A DNA stretch of 28,107 bases from a virus. Positions 1 through 6,449 of this stretch are shown here, piece by piece; within the stretch, counting starts at the first letter, position 1; each line of letters starts with the position of its first letter. Below the pieces are notes generated by a model that was given only the letters and a program-made list of their open reading frames with translations, made no database searches and had not been told where the DNA came from. The position numbers and the translations under genes were made by a program. The stretch spans positions 1-28,107 of the IMG/VR virus record IMGVR_UViG_3300036944_001199; one strand, 5' to 3'.

Positions 1-2
1 CG

Positions 3-557
3 CAGGACGACGGCGCGGATGATAAAACGATCCAAGCCGCTGCCGCGGAAGGTGACGAAGGCGAAGAAGATGAAGGCGAAGAGCCTGAATCTACTGAGGG
101 CGAAGAATCTGCAGAAGATGATGATGCGGGTAAAATGACCAAATCTATGGTTCTGGATGGCGAAGAATATGAAGTTGTTGATGTTGAGCAACTTACTAAA
201 TCGCTAGCTGAGCACGATTCTCGTCTGCAATTGCATGATGAAACGCTGACTAAAGCGCTTCAAACTACGCTAGGCGCATTAAAAAGCCAAAGCGAACTAA
301 TCAAGTCCCTTAGCCAAAGAGTTGAGACTCTATCTAGCCAAGGACGCGGGCGAAAGACGATGGTATCCATCGCGGAAAAGCCCACAACTCTAGCCAAGTC
401 CGAGCCAGAACAAGATTCACCTGGTCAGATCATGGCTAAAGCGCAGAGCGCACATGCGGCAGGGCGCATCACTGGTCTTGACGTTGCGCGCTGTGAAGCT
501 GCTTTTAACTCAGGCGTAGCGGCTCCCGCTGACGTTCTGTCTAAAATTAATTAAACC
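3..557 (+). CDS. Capsid scaffold (or prohead protease-scaffold) protein, 3' part
   Basis: Open from the left edge of the window to a TAA at 555-557, so the true start lies upstream; the first ATG visible, at 135, is internal because the acidic reading continues unbroken in front of it. The visible first 44 residues are dominated by Glu and Asp, followed by a predicted coiled coil (about residues 45-120 of the visible part) and a compact Ala-rich C-terminal helix region ending ADVLSKIN. Acidic plus coiled-coil composition directly in front of the major capsid gene is typical of capsid scaffolds, often fused to or following the prohead protease; the scaffold C-terminus normally binds the capsid subunit. 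Role by position and composition, not by a recognised motif. It could equally be the tail of a protease-scaffold fusion, whose catalytic part would lie upstream. Confidence 0.6.
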
Positions 558-568
558 GGAGACTTTCC

Positions 569-2023
569 ATGGACTTTCTGACTAACCCCGACACCTCCGG
601 CGCTTCAATGGCTGGTGAGTTTGGTTCTGCAGAGCTTGCTGAGCTGCAAAAATCTTTAAACGCTGGATATGGTTCAGAGATGAGCTCGCTACAAGGCGGC
701 TCTGCGCTACGTATCCAATCACTGGATACTACATTACAGGCGACAGTGCAGGACAACCAGCATTTCTCTTTGTTCAACGCATTGCCAAAGCCTAAGGCGA
801 CAGCGGTACTTGACGAATGGACTGAGCAATCATCAATCGGTGGTTTCTTGGGTGATTCGTTTAACGATCAAGATGGCGCTGCCGATGAAACAAGTGGTGA
901 GTACGCTCGTCGCGTAGGTAAAGTCAAGTATATGACGACCTACCGTAAAATTCCTATCGTATTGCAGTCTCAGAACAACATCACCGACGCGGTTGCGCTG
1001 GAAACTGTAAACGGTACTAAACAGTTGCTTTCATCTATTGAATTCAGCCTGTTCGAAGGCAACGATCTTGTTATGCCGAAATCATTTGCTGGTTTACGTC
1101 AGCAAATGGAAGAGTTGAACTCAGCTGACCATATCATCGATATGCGCGGCGAACCGATGAACGATATCAGCCCGATCGCTCGTGCTGCTGAGACTGTTTT
1201 TGGTTACGGTAACTTCGGTAAAATTACCGATCTATACCTACCGCCTTCAGTGCAAACTGATTTAAACATCTCTCTTGATCCTGCATTCCGTGTTGCGCTG
1301 GATAATACGCCGAATAGTATCTCTTATGGTACTCACGTTCGCGCTATCCAAACTTCATACGGCGCCATCGCTACGAAAAACGATGTATTTATTCGTGACG
1401 AGAAGATGCAAAAACCATTCGAAACTCGCAATGCTTTACACGCTACTCGCGCCGTTGCTAACGCATCATTCAAACCTGCTGCAATGACTGCTGTTGCCGC
1501 TGCTGGTGACGCTACATCGCAATGGGCAGCTGGTCAGGCTGGAACTTACGTTTATTTCGTGACTGGCATCAACGAGAAAGGCGAAACTCAAACTACTGCG
1601 TCCACTGGCGGAGCGGTAACAGTTGCCGCTGGCAATAAGGTGACACTTACTATCACGGCTTCTGCTGCTGGCACTGAAACTGGCTATGTGATTTATCGCG
1701 GACGTAAGAACGGCACAGCTGCGCTGTCAGATGTTCGTGAAATGACTAAAATTGCTAAAACTGGTGTGTCAACAGTTCACGTTGATAACAACCAAGATAT
1801 CCCCGGCTCAACTTCTAGCTACGCGCTAAACTTGTCGCCAGTGGATCACGCAATTGCGTGGCGCCAATACCTGCCTATGATGAAAATCCCTATGGCAGCG
1901 GTAAACAGCCCTATCATTCCATGGTTGCAAATGATCTGTGGTTACCTCCGCATCACCAAGCGGAATCAGCATGTTCTGATTAAGAACATTGTTCCAACTA
2001 ATGCTGCTTGGAAGCCTTTCTAG
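569..2023 (+). CDS. Major capsid protein with Ig/FN3-like insertion
   Basis: A 484-residue protein immediately after the scaffold, with an SD-like CCGGAGA before ATG 569. The first 300 residues and the last 70 look like an HK97-fold capsid protein of the kind found in large myoviruses (an acidic GEYARR-KVKYMTTYRKIP stretch, a central core, and a hydrophobic C-terminus containing PIIPWLQMICGYL). Residues about 308-416 are of different character: Ala/Thr/Gly-rich beta strands ending in TGYVIYRGRKNG, which fits an Ig or fibronectin-type surface domain. It forms the icosahedral shell; the insertion would project outward. It is followed at once by an intrinsic terminator, consistent with very high expression. 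Function is supported by gene order and overall resemblance; the domain boundary is approximate. Confidence 0.88.
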   Translation: MDFLTNPDTSGASMAGEFGSAELAELQKSLNAGYGSEMSSLQGGSALRIQSLDTTLQATVQDNQHFSLFNALPKPKATAVLDEWTEQSSIGGFLGDSFNDQDGAADETSGEYARRVGKVKYMTTYRKIPIVLQSQNNITDAVALETVNGTKQLLSSIEFSLFEGNDLVMPKSFAGLRQQMEELNSADHIIDMRGEPMNDISPIARAAETVFGYGNFGKITDLYLPPSVQTDLNISLDPAFRVALDNTPNSISYGTHVRAIQTSYGAIATKNDVFIRDEKMQKPFETRNALHATRAVANASFKPAAMTAVAAAGDATSQWAAGQAGTYVYFVTGINEKGETQTTASTGGAVTVAAGNKVTLTITASAAGTETGYVIYRGRKNGTAALSDVREMTKIAKTGVSTVHVDNNQDIPGSTSSYALNLSPVDHAIAWRQYLPMMKIPMAAVNSPIIPWLQMICGYLRITKRNQHVLIKNIVPTNAAWKPF

Positions 2024-2037
2024 GCTGAAAATTAATT

Positions 2038-2062
2038 AGGGCGGCATTGTCCGCCCTTTTTT
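2038..2062 (+). terminator. Intrinsic terminator after the major capsid gene
   Basis: Perfect 7-bp GC-rich stem (AGGGCGG 2038-2044 with CCGCCCT 2051-2057), 6-nt loop, then a run of T to 2062. It starts 15 bases after the capsid stop codon. Downstream genes lack their own recognisable promoter, so it probably terminates only part of the transcripts. Confidence 0.85.
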
Positions 2063-2085
2063 GCATTAATGATGGGAGAGTTGCC

Positions 2086-2463
2086 ATGCGTCATGTTATT
2101 AAAGAATTGCCCGGCTTAATCGCCATGATCAACGGGGTTGCATTTCATCCAACTCTTGATGTGCTATCTGTCTCTGAGCATATCGAAAATGATGAGTTGC
2201 TAGAGCAATTTCTAGCGGTGCCAGGATACCGACTAGCTGAGGATGAAGAAATTCCTGACGCTATTCGCGTAAAAGTCGAAACGAAGCCTGAAACTAGCGC
2301 TCAAAAAAAGGCTAGAGAAAAAGCTGAAAAAGCCGAAGCTGAAAAATTAGCTGCTGAAGAAGCAGCTAATAAACAAGCTTTGGAAGATGAAGCGGCTAAA
2401 TTATTGGCTGGAGCGCCTGCCGCTGATGCTAATGCTGAAGAAGATACTGGTGAAGTTTTCTAG
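2086..2463 (+). CDS. Small head-region protein with charged coiled coil
   Basis: A 125-residue protein. ATG 2086 is preferred over the upstream in-frame TTG at 2047, because that TTG lies inside the terminator hairpin and ATG 2086 has a GGGAGAG SD at 2074-2080. Residues 1-65 are mixed alpha/beta with an acidic patch (YRLAEDEEIPDAIRVK). Residues 70-115 are almost entirely Lys, Glu and Ala, a long charged helix. Its place between the capsid and neck genes fits the small head-associated protein often seen there, but no family is recognised. It is co-transcribed with the 66-residue gene nine bases downstream. Confidence 0.7.
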   Translation: MRHVIKELPGLIAMINGVAFHPTLDVLSVSEHIENDELLEQFLAVPGYRLAEDEEIPDAIRVKVETKPETSAQKKAREKAEKAEAEKLAAEEAANKQALEDEAAKLLAGAPAADANAEEDTGEVF

Positions 2464-2472
2464 GAGAACGTC

Positions 2473-2673
2473 ATGACTGTAATTGAAACCGCTAAAAAAT
2501 TATTAAACAAACTTAATATTGGCACTAATCATCACAAAGTTGGTGATTTCTTAGTTGACCAAGCTACTCGACAAGGCGTGCATGTGCCTAATGCCGCTGA
2601 CGTGCCAACACAAGCAGAATTTAATGCTTTACTAACGAGTTTGCGCGACGCTGGTTTGATCGCGTCAGAATAA
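2473..2673 (+). CDS. Small hypothetical head-region protein
   Basis: A 66-residue protein starting at ATG 2473 with a good SD (AGGAGA, 2462-2467). It looks like a small helical domain (VIETAKKLLNKLNI, QAEFNALLTSLRDAGLI) with no cysteines, signal peptide or membrane segment. Position between capsid and neck genes suggests a head assembly or completion role, but nothing in the sequence proves it. Confidence 0.65.
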   Translation: MTVIETAKKLLNKLNIGTNHHKVGDFLVDQATRQGVHVPNAADVPTQAEFNALLTSLRDAGLIASE

Positions 2674-2704
2674 CGTAAGGCTGCGGCCTGTTATTATCTG
2701 TAAA

Positions 2705-2728
2705 GGCCGCTTAATCGCGGTCTTTTTT
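2705..2728 (+). terminator. Intrinsic terminator (possible attenuator) before the adaptor gene
   Basis: GGCCGC (2705-2710) pairs with GCGGTC (2717-2722, one G-U pair) around a 6-nt loop, followed by six T. An upstream GCGGCC at 2683-2688 can pair with the same 2705-2710 arm, so two mutually exclusive hairpins are possible. It sits just before the adaptor gene at 2741. Confidence 0.65.
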
Positions 2729-2740
2729 GTAGGAATCAAT

Positions 2741-3835
2741 ATGAGCACTATTATTGCTGGCGATCCCGCTAAAATTATTCAAAAAGTTCTTATAAACGGC
2801 AACCCAATACCGATTACTGGTGTTATTCAGGCTCGTATATACTCCATGGACGGTAAACAAGAGTATCTGCCAGTAAAGACACTGACAGATGCAGATGATG
2901 GCGCTAAATGGCTATCAGGGGTTGTGGCAATAAATCTAAGCCCTGAGGAAACAACTCCAATTCCTGCAGGACTGTCAATGCTGATCCTGCAGGGGCCATC
3001 TATCGGTATTAAGCGGTTTAGCTTAACAGTGGAGACGTTATTTTCCCCAACTAGAACATCGTTGTTTATCAAGGATCTTGTTGTTAATGAGATGCGTGAA
3101 GATCGACTCATGGCTGCCGCAGCTGGAGTATTTCAGAATATTAATGTTTCTGACGATTATATTTGGGACAAGATACGCGCAGCTGAGTCAGAGATCTCTC
3201 ATACGCTAAGGGTTCCGCTAGTTCCAACTCGATTTTTCCCTCTTAACCCGACACAAGCTCAAATCGATGAGTTAGAAGGAATGGCCTACGGCGTGGATCC
3301 GGCTTACGACTATACTCCGGATATGTTCCACTTTGAGAAGTGGGGTTATTTTGTAACTCGTCAACGGCCAATAATTTCAGTAGAAAGGTTGCGATTTGCT
3401 TATCCATCGCAAGACACTGGTTTTTTTGATGTGCCAAGCGATTGGATCAGAATTGATGCAAAATATGGGCATGTGCGCCTAGTGCCAAGTTCTCCTGCAA
3501 TATTCACGACAATGAACGCTTTCATTATGACGGCATTAGCCGGCAGTCGCAGCATTCCATTTATGCTGCAGCTTACCTATACTGCAGGCCTTTCTGATGT
3601 TGAAAATAAATATCCTGAGCTTCTTGATGTAATCAAGAAGAAGGCGGTTATGAAAGTAATTGCTGATGCATACTTGCCACAATCAGGATCGATCAGTGCT
3701 GATGGATTAAGCCAGTCTATCTCAGTAGACATGGCCAAGTATGAAGAAACTATTGAGCATGTACTGAATGGCCCTGACGGTTCTAACGGCGGGCTAATGA
3801 GCCAAATTAACGGCATTCGAATGATGGTGTGCTAA
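2741..3835 (+). CDS. Head-tail adaptor (gp6-like connector) with extra N-terminal beta domain
   Basis: A 364-residue protein with SD TAGGAA before ATG 2741. The N-terminal ~110 residues are beta-rich (VLINGNPIPITGVIQARIYSM and similar) and resemble the small Ig-like or BppU-type domains on some tail proteins. From about residue 115 the protein becomes helical, with DDYIWDKIRAAESEISHTLRVPL followed by a Trp/Pro-rich loop region and a C-terminal helix bundle (PELLDVIKKKAVMKVIADAYL). This is the pattern of gp6/gp15-type head-tail connector proteins that bind the portal ring. Position directly before the putative stopper agrees. The adaptor assignment is moderately firm; the N-terminal domain is an inference from composition. 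Confidence 0.62.
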   Translation: MSTIIAGDPAKIIQKVLINGNPIPITGVIQARIYSMDGKQEYLPVKTLTDADDGAKWLSGVVAINLSPEETTPIPAGLSMLILQGPSIGIKRFSLTVETLFSPTRTSLFIKDLVVNEMREDRLMAAAAGVFQNINVSDDYIWDKIRAAESEISHTLRVPLVPTRFFPLNPTQAQIDELEGMAYGVDPAYDYTPDMFHFEKWGYFVTRQRPIISVERLRFAYPSQDTGFFDVPSDWIRIDAKYGHVRLVPSSPAIFTTMNAFIMTALAGSRSIPFMLQLTYTAGLSDVENKYPELLDVIKKKAVMKVIADAYLPQSGSISADGLSQSISVDMAKYEETIEHVLNGPDGSNGGLMSQINGIRMMVC

Positions 3836-3844
3836 GGGGGCGTT

Positions 3845-4483
3845 GTGCAATTTAACCAGCAAGCATTTAACAGACATTTAAACAATATGGGCCAAAAAAT
3901 ACTGTGGGAATCGGCATTTACCTGTTCGTGCGTAAACCCTGACAGTGGCGCCGCAGATCCTAGATGCAAACTTTGCGGAAAGAGAGGGCGTATATGGGAT
4001 CCTAAGGTCGAAACTGTTTGCGGGCTATGCAAGCAGGATACTCAAGCGGAATGGGCTGATAGCGGGCTTTGGGAATCAGGAGATTTAGTTGTCACGATCC
4101 CCGAGTCATCGCCTATGTGGGACTCAGGGCAATTTGACAGAGTTACGATGCTAAACGCCACCGATAAATTTAGTAAACCGTTAGTGAGAGGCGGAAACCC
4201 TGAGCGCTTGCTTTTTGTGCCTGAACGAATTGATCGCGTGTTTTGGAAGGATCCAATTGATCAGCACTTAGTTGAGGGATCGCTGCCCACTATTGATGAC
4301 AGCGGCGTGCCTTCTTGGTCTGGAGCGGGAGCGCCGCCGGCAGGAGTCACTTACTCGCTTACAGGCTGGAAATACTCAGAGTATTTTGTTTTTGGAGATT
4401 TTCCCGCAAATAGAAATATGCATCAAGGGATGCGGCTACCTAAGCGCGTGGTGTTGAGACGATGGGATCTATACGGCAGATAA
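3845..4483 (+). CDS. Putative head closure (stopper) protein with zinc-binding cysteines
   Basis: A 212-residue protein starting at GTG 3845, chosen because AAGGGGG (3834-3840) lies 4-5 bases upstream. Cys27, Cys29, Cys41, Cys44, Cys59 and Cys62 form CxC, CxxC and CxxC pairs, enough for one or two zinc sites. The rest (LVVTIPESSPMWDSGQFDRVTML, PERLLFVPERIDRVFW, LPKRVVLRRWDLYGR) is a beta-barrel-like pattern common in head closure proteins. It is the second gene of the neck block, where the stopper normally sits between adaptor and neck protein. Transcription ends in a bidirectional terminator directly after the stop codon. Stopper is a positional inference. Confidence 0.6.
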   Translation: MQFNQQAFNRHLNNMGQKILWESAFTCSCVNPDSGAADPRCKLCGKRGRIWDPKVETVCGLCKQDTQAEWADSGLWESGDLVVTIPESSPMWDSGQFDRVTMLNATDKFSKPLVRGGNPERLLFVPERIDRVFWKDPIDQHLVEGSLPTIDDSGVPSWSGAGAPPAGVTYSLTGWKYSEYFVFGDFPANRNMHQGMRLPKRVVLRRWDLYGR

Positions 4484-4512
4484 ATAAAATCTGGCTAATC
4501 GCCAGATTTTAT
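4484..4512. terminator. Bidirectional intrinsic terminator between convergent genes
   Basis: Perfect 12-bp inverted repeat (ATAAAATCTGGC 4484-4495 and GCCAGATTTTAT 4501-4512) with a 5-nt loop. Each side ends in a T-rich run in its own direction, so it can stop transcription from the plus-strand stopper gene and from the minus-strand neck gene. Its left arm reaches the minus gene's stop codon (4495-4497) and its right arm overlaps that gene's last codons. Confidence 0.85.
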
Positions 4513-5322
4513 CTTTGACAGACTCATCGATATCGCTTTTGAAAATGCGTTCTCAGCCTTAGGACGCATTTCATCAGCTACATTCTTAGCTATATGTTGA
4601 CCAGGTTGAGCTGGAACAATCCAGCCCTGAGATTTTTCACTCATTGTTCTGAAAGTTAGGTAAGTGCTACTTTTGGCTCCGCCCGGCGTGCCAGTGTTAA
4701 ACTTGACCATTCCAGCATAAGGATCGCTATGATGCTCAGGTTTTATCTTTTGCCCCATCCCTGATGGCAATTTATCACCCCAAGCGTAGACGTTCTGAGG
4801 CACCATCATCTTTCCTTTTGAGTGAATGTTATATGCCCCTGTGCCTGACTCTCTTGATTTCAATCCTGTTATCACAGATGGAGTCATTTGTTTGGCCATC
4901 GCATAAACGCTTTTAGGCATGGCTTGGCCAATAGCATTACTGCCGGGTACATTGTGCCGGAACGGAATATAAAGGTAACGATTGCCAGCCTTAGACCTTC
5001 GCACTTTCAGGCTTGTTCCGAGCATCGCCTTCAAATCTCGAGCGGGGCGACCATTTTCTATTTGTTCTGCGTATTGATAATTGGTTTCAACAACAGCAGT
5101 AAAACCTCCAGTCATCGACCATGTTATGCTGCCTGCATACCGATCCTTTTCAACTGACCATAATTTTGCTTTCTGTATAGACTGCTGCCAATTGCTGGCA
5201 GTTTGTTGAGCAACAGCTTTTACAGCTTGGTTTAATAATGGGAATATTTGCTCATATAACTCAGATTTCAAATTAAACTGAGATCCTACGTCGAATGATA
5301 TTGAGTACCGAACTTCACTCAT
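4495..5322 (-). CDS. Neck/tail completion protein (HK97 gp10-like), inverted
   Basis: A 275-residue minus-strand protein with a strong SD (AGGAGG) in a 20-base leader and its own copy of the 16-bp promoter motif upstream. The N-terminal helix with many Gln (YEQIFPLLNQAVKAVAQQTASNWQQSI), then SITWSMTGGFTAVVETNYQYAEQIENGRPARDLKAML, matches the general plan of gp10-type neck proteins: a long helix, then a beta sheet with a Tyr-Ala-x-x-(I/V)-Glu-x-Gly motif. The Gly/Lys-rich middle is longer than in typical gp10 proteins (about 130-170 residues). It lies between stopper and tail terminator, exactly where this gene is expected, but on the opposite strand. Identification is moderate; the strand is certain. 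Confidence 0.62.
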   Translation of the reverse strand: MSEVRYSISFDVGSQFNLKSELYEQIFPLLNQAVKAVAQQTASNWQQSIQKAKLWSVEKDRYAGSITWSMTGGFTAVVETNYQYAEQIENGRPARDLKAMLGTSLKVRRSKAGNRYLYIPFRHNVPGSNAIGQAMPKSVYAMAKQMTPSVITGLKSRESGTGAYNIHSKGKMMVPQNVYAWGDKLPSGMGQKIKPEHHSDPYAGMVKFNTGTPGGAKSSTYLTFRTMSEKSQGWIVPAQPGQHIAKNVADEMRPKAENAFSKAISMSLSKIKSGD

Positions 5323-5348
5323 GGCCGCCTCCTAGAATGGTCGTTAAC

Positions 5349-5364
5349 AGTATGCTATCACGCC
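5349..5364 (-). promoter_or_regulatory. Phage promoter motif copy (minus strand, drives inverted neck gene)
   Basis: Reads GGCGTGATAGCATACT on the minus strand, matching the motif at all positions except the second (G for T). The hexamer CATACT is -10-like. Predicted +1 near 5342 gives a 20-base leader that contains AGGAGG before ATG 5322. It is back-to-back with the plus-strand copy at 5366-5381, with one base between. Confidence 0.65.
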
Positions 5365-5365
5365 T

Positions 5366-5381
5366 GTCGTGATGCCAAACT
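5366..5381 (+). promoter_or_regulatory. Phage promoter motif copy (drives tail terminator and sheath)
   Basis: GTCGTGATGCCAAACT, a full match. The hexamer CAAACT follows a TGn extended -10. Predicted +1 is 5388, one base before ATG 5389, so the transcript would be almost leaderless. No SD is present in front of ATG 5389 or the alternative ATG 5398. Confidence 0.7.
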
Positions 5382-5388
5382 TGCTCAT

Positions 5389-6225
5389 ATGATTACAATG
5401 ATTCAGCCTATTGCCAGCGGCAATGCCCTCAGAATATTTCTCAGCCCTCCTGCGGGCTCTTTGCGTTGGAGGGTTCTAAGAAATGGATCGGACTCATTTG
5501 CCAATGAATCTGATCCTAATGCAATTATTGCATATGAAGGGGATGATGAGATATTTGTAGACGTATCGTTTCTGCAAAACGAGGTAATGGCATTTTACCG
5601 GGCATATTATTTCGACGGCACATCATGGACGGCCAGCGCAACTGCTAATGGCACGCCTGTTTCTAATTATGAGGAATTCACCACTGATGTAATGTCACTG
5701 CTGAGATCCAGAATTGAAGCTGGGATGAAGGTTGAAGTCGAGAGGGGAAACATTATAGCGGAAGAGCTCGGTTACGTGCAGGTATATACCGCCCCGCCAT
5801 CTCTTGAGGGATCTCTGCGCTTCCCTTTAATAACAATGCATATGATAAATGAAAACTCTGGCATTCGCGGTATTGGTGAGAATATCAGCGGTGATGAGTT
5901 TGATGCCGTAGGGTTTGACTGGTTAGATTCTGAAGGTTGGATCTCAGACGTTCAAATGACGATTGTTTGCTGGTCATTAAACAGTGACGAGCGTATTGAA
6001 TTAAGAAAAGCCTTACGTAGAGTCATTATTGCCAATCTTCCAGTGCTATCATCCCAAGGCATTGAGCAAGTTAACGTTGGCATGCAGGACGTCGATGCAA
6101 TAAACGGTGAGTATGATGCAAATCTGTATCAAGTGGTTTGCAACTTCTCTTGCATAGCTCCAGTTCGAGTGGGAAGTAAAGTTGCGGCTATATCGGACGT
6201 AACAGTTAATGGCACAGGAAATTGA
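5389..6225 (+). CDS. Putative tail terminator/completion protein with N-terminal beta domain
   Basis: A 278-residue protein. The start ATG 5389 lies one base from the predicted transcription start; ATG 5398 is an in-frame alternative and neither has an SD. Residues 1-90 are an Ig or FN3-like beta segment (LRIFLSPPAGSLRWRVLRNG, MAFYRAYYFDGTSWTASATANG). Residues about 95-260 are the conserved half: a helix (VMSLLRSRIEAGM), a central beta sheet, an ERIELRKALRRVIIANL helix and final strands (NLYQVVCNFSCIAPV), the layout of tail terminators of the gpU/Tc1 type. It caps the tail tube and joins it to the neck. It leads a transcription unit that includes the sheath gene. Confidence 0.6.
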   Translation: MITMIQPIASGNALRIFLSPPAGSLRWRVLRNGSDSFANESDPNAIIAYEGDDEIFVDVSFLQNEVMAFYRAYYFDGTSWTASATANGTPVSNYEEFTTDVMSLLRSRIEAGMKVEVERGNIIAEELGYVQVYTAPPSLEGSLRFPLITMHMINENSGIRGIGENISGDEFDAVGFDWLDSEGWISDVQMTIVCWSLNSDERIELRKALRRVIIANLPVLSSQGIEQVNVGMQDVDAINGEYDANLYQVVCNFSCIAPVRVGSKVAAISDVTVNGTGN

Positions 6226-6227
6226 AA

Positions 6228-6437
6228 ATGAATGCAAAATTAAAAAAGGAACCGCAACAAGTTGAGACTGAAGTAGCTCTCACTTTGCATGATTTTTGTA
6301 CGCGATTATCTACGACAGAAACTAGAGTGGAATTGATCTCTGGTTTTGAGTCAGAAGAGCGCCGCAAAAACCGCCTAAAGGACACCCATTCAGCATTTGA
6401 TGGGCGTTTCAAGGCATTCATCAACCGACCCGCATAA
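6228..6437 (+). CDS. Small conserved-looking protein before the sheath
   Basis: A 69-residue, highly charged protein. ATG 6228 is chosen over an in-frame TTG at 6222 because ACAGGAA (6214-6220) sits at proper distance from the ATG. The sequence is helical (ALTLHDFCTRLSTTETRVELISGF, EERRKNRLKDTHSAFDGRFKAFINRPA) with no membrane segment. It lies 3 bases after the tail terminator gene and 12 before the sheath, so it is surely co-expressed with them. I do not recognise the family; a small tail-assembly factor is possible. Confidence 0.65.
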   Translation: MNAKLKKEPQQVETEVALTLHDFCTRLSTTETRVELISGFESEERRKNRLKDTHSAFDGRFKAFINRPA

Positions 6438-6449
6438 GCGAGGTAAAAA

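Noticed and set aside
2047-2085. TTG start at 2047 extending the gene at 2086
   Set aside because: It lies inside the capsid terminator hairpin and lacks an SD; ATG 2086 has a good SD.
4888-5157. Plus-strand open frame inside the inverted neck gene
   Set aside because: Shadow frame: no SD and no coding character, while the minus frame is long and has an SD.
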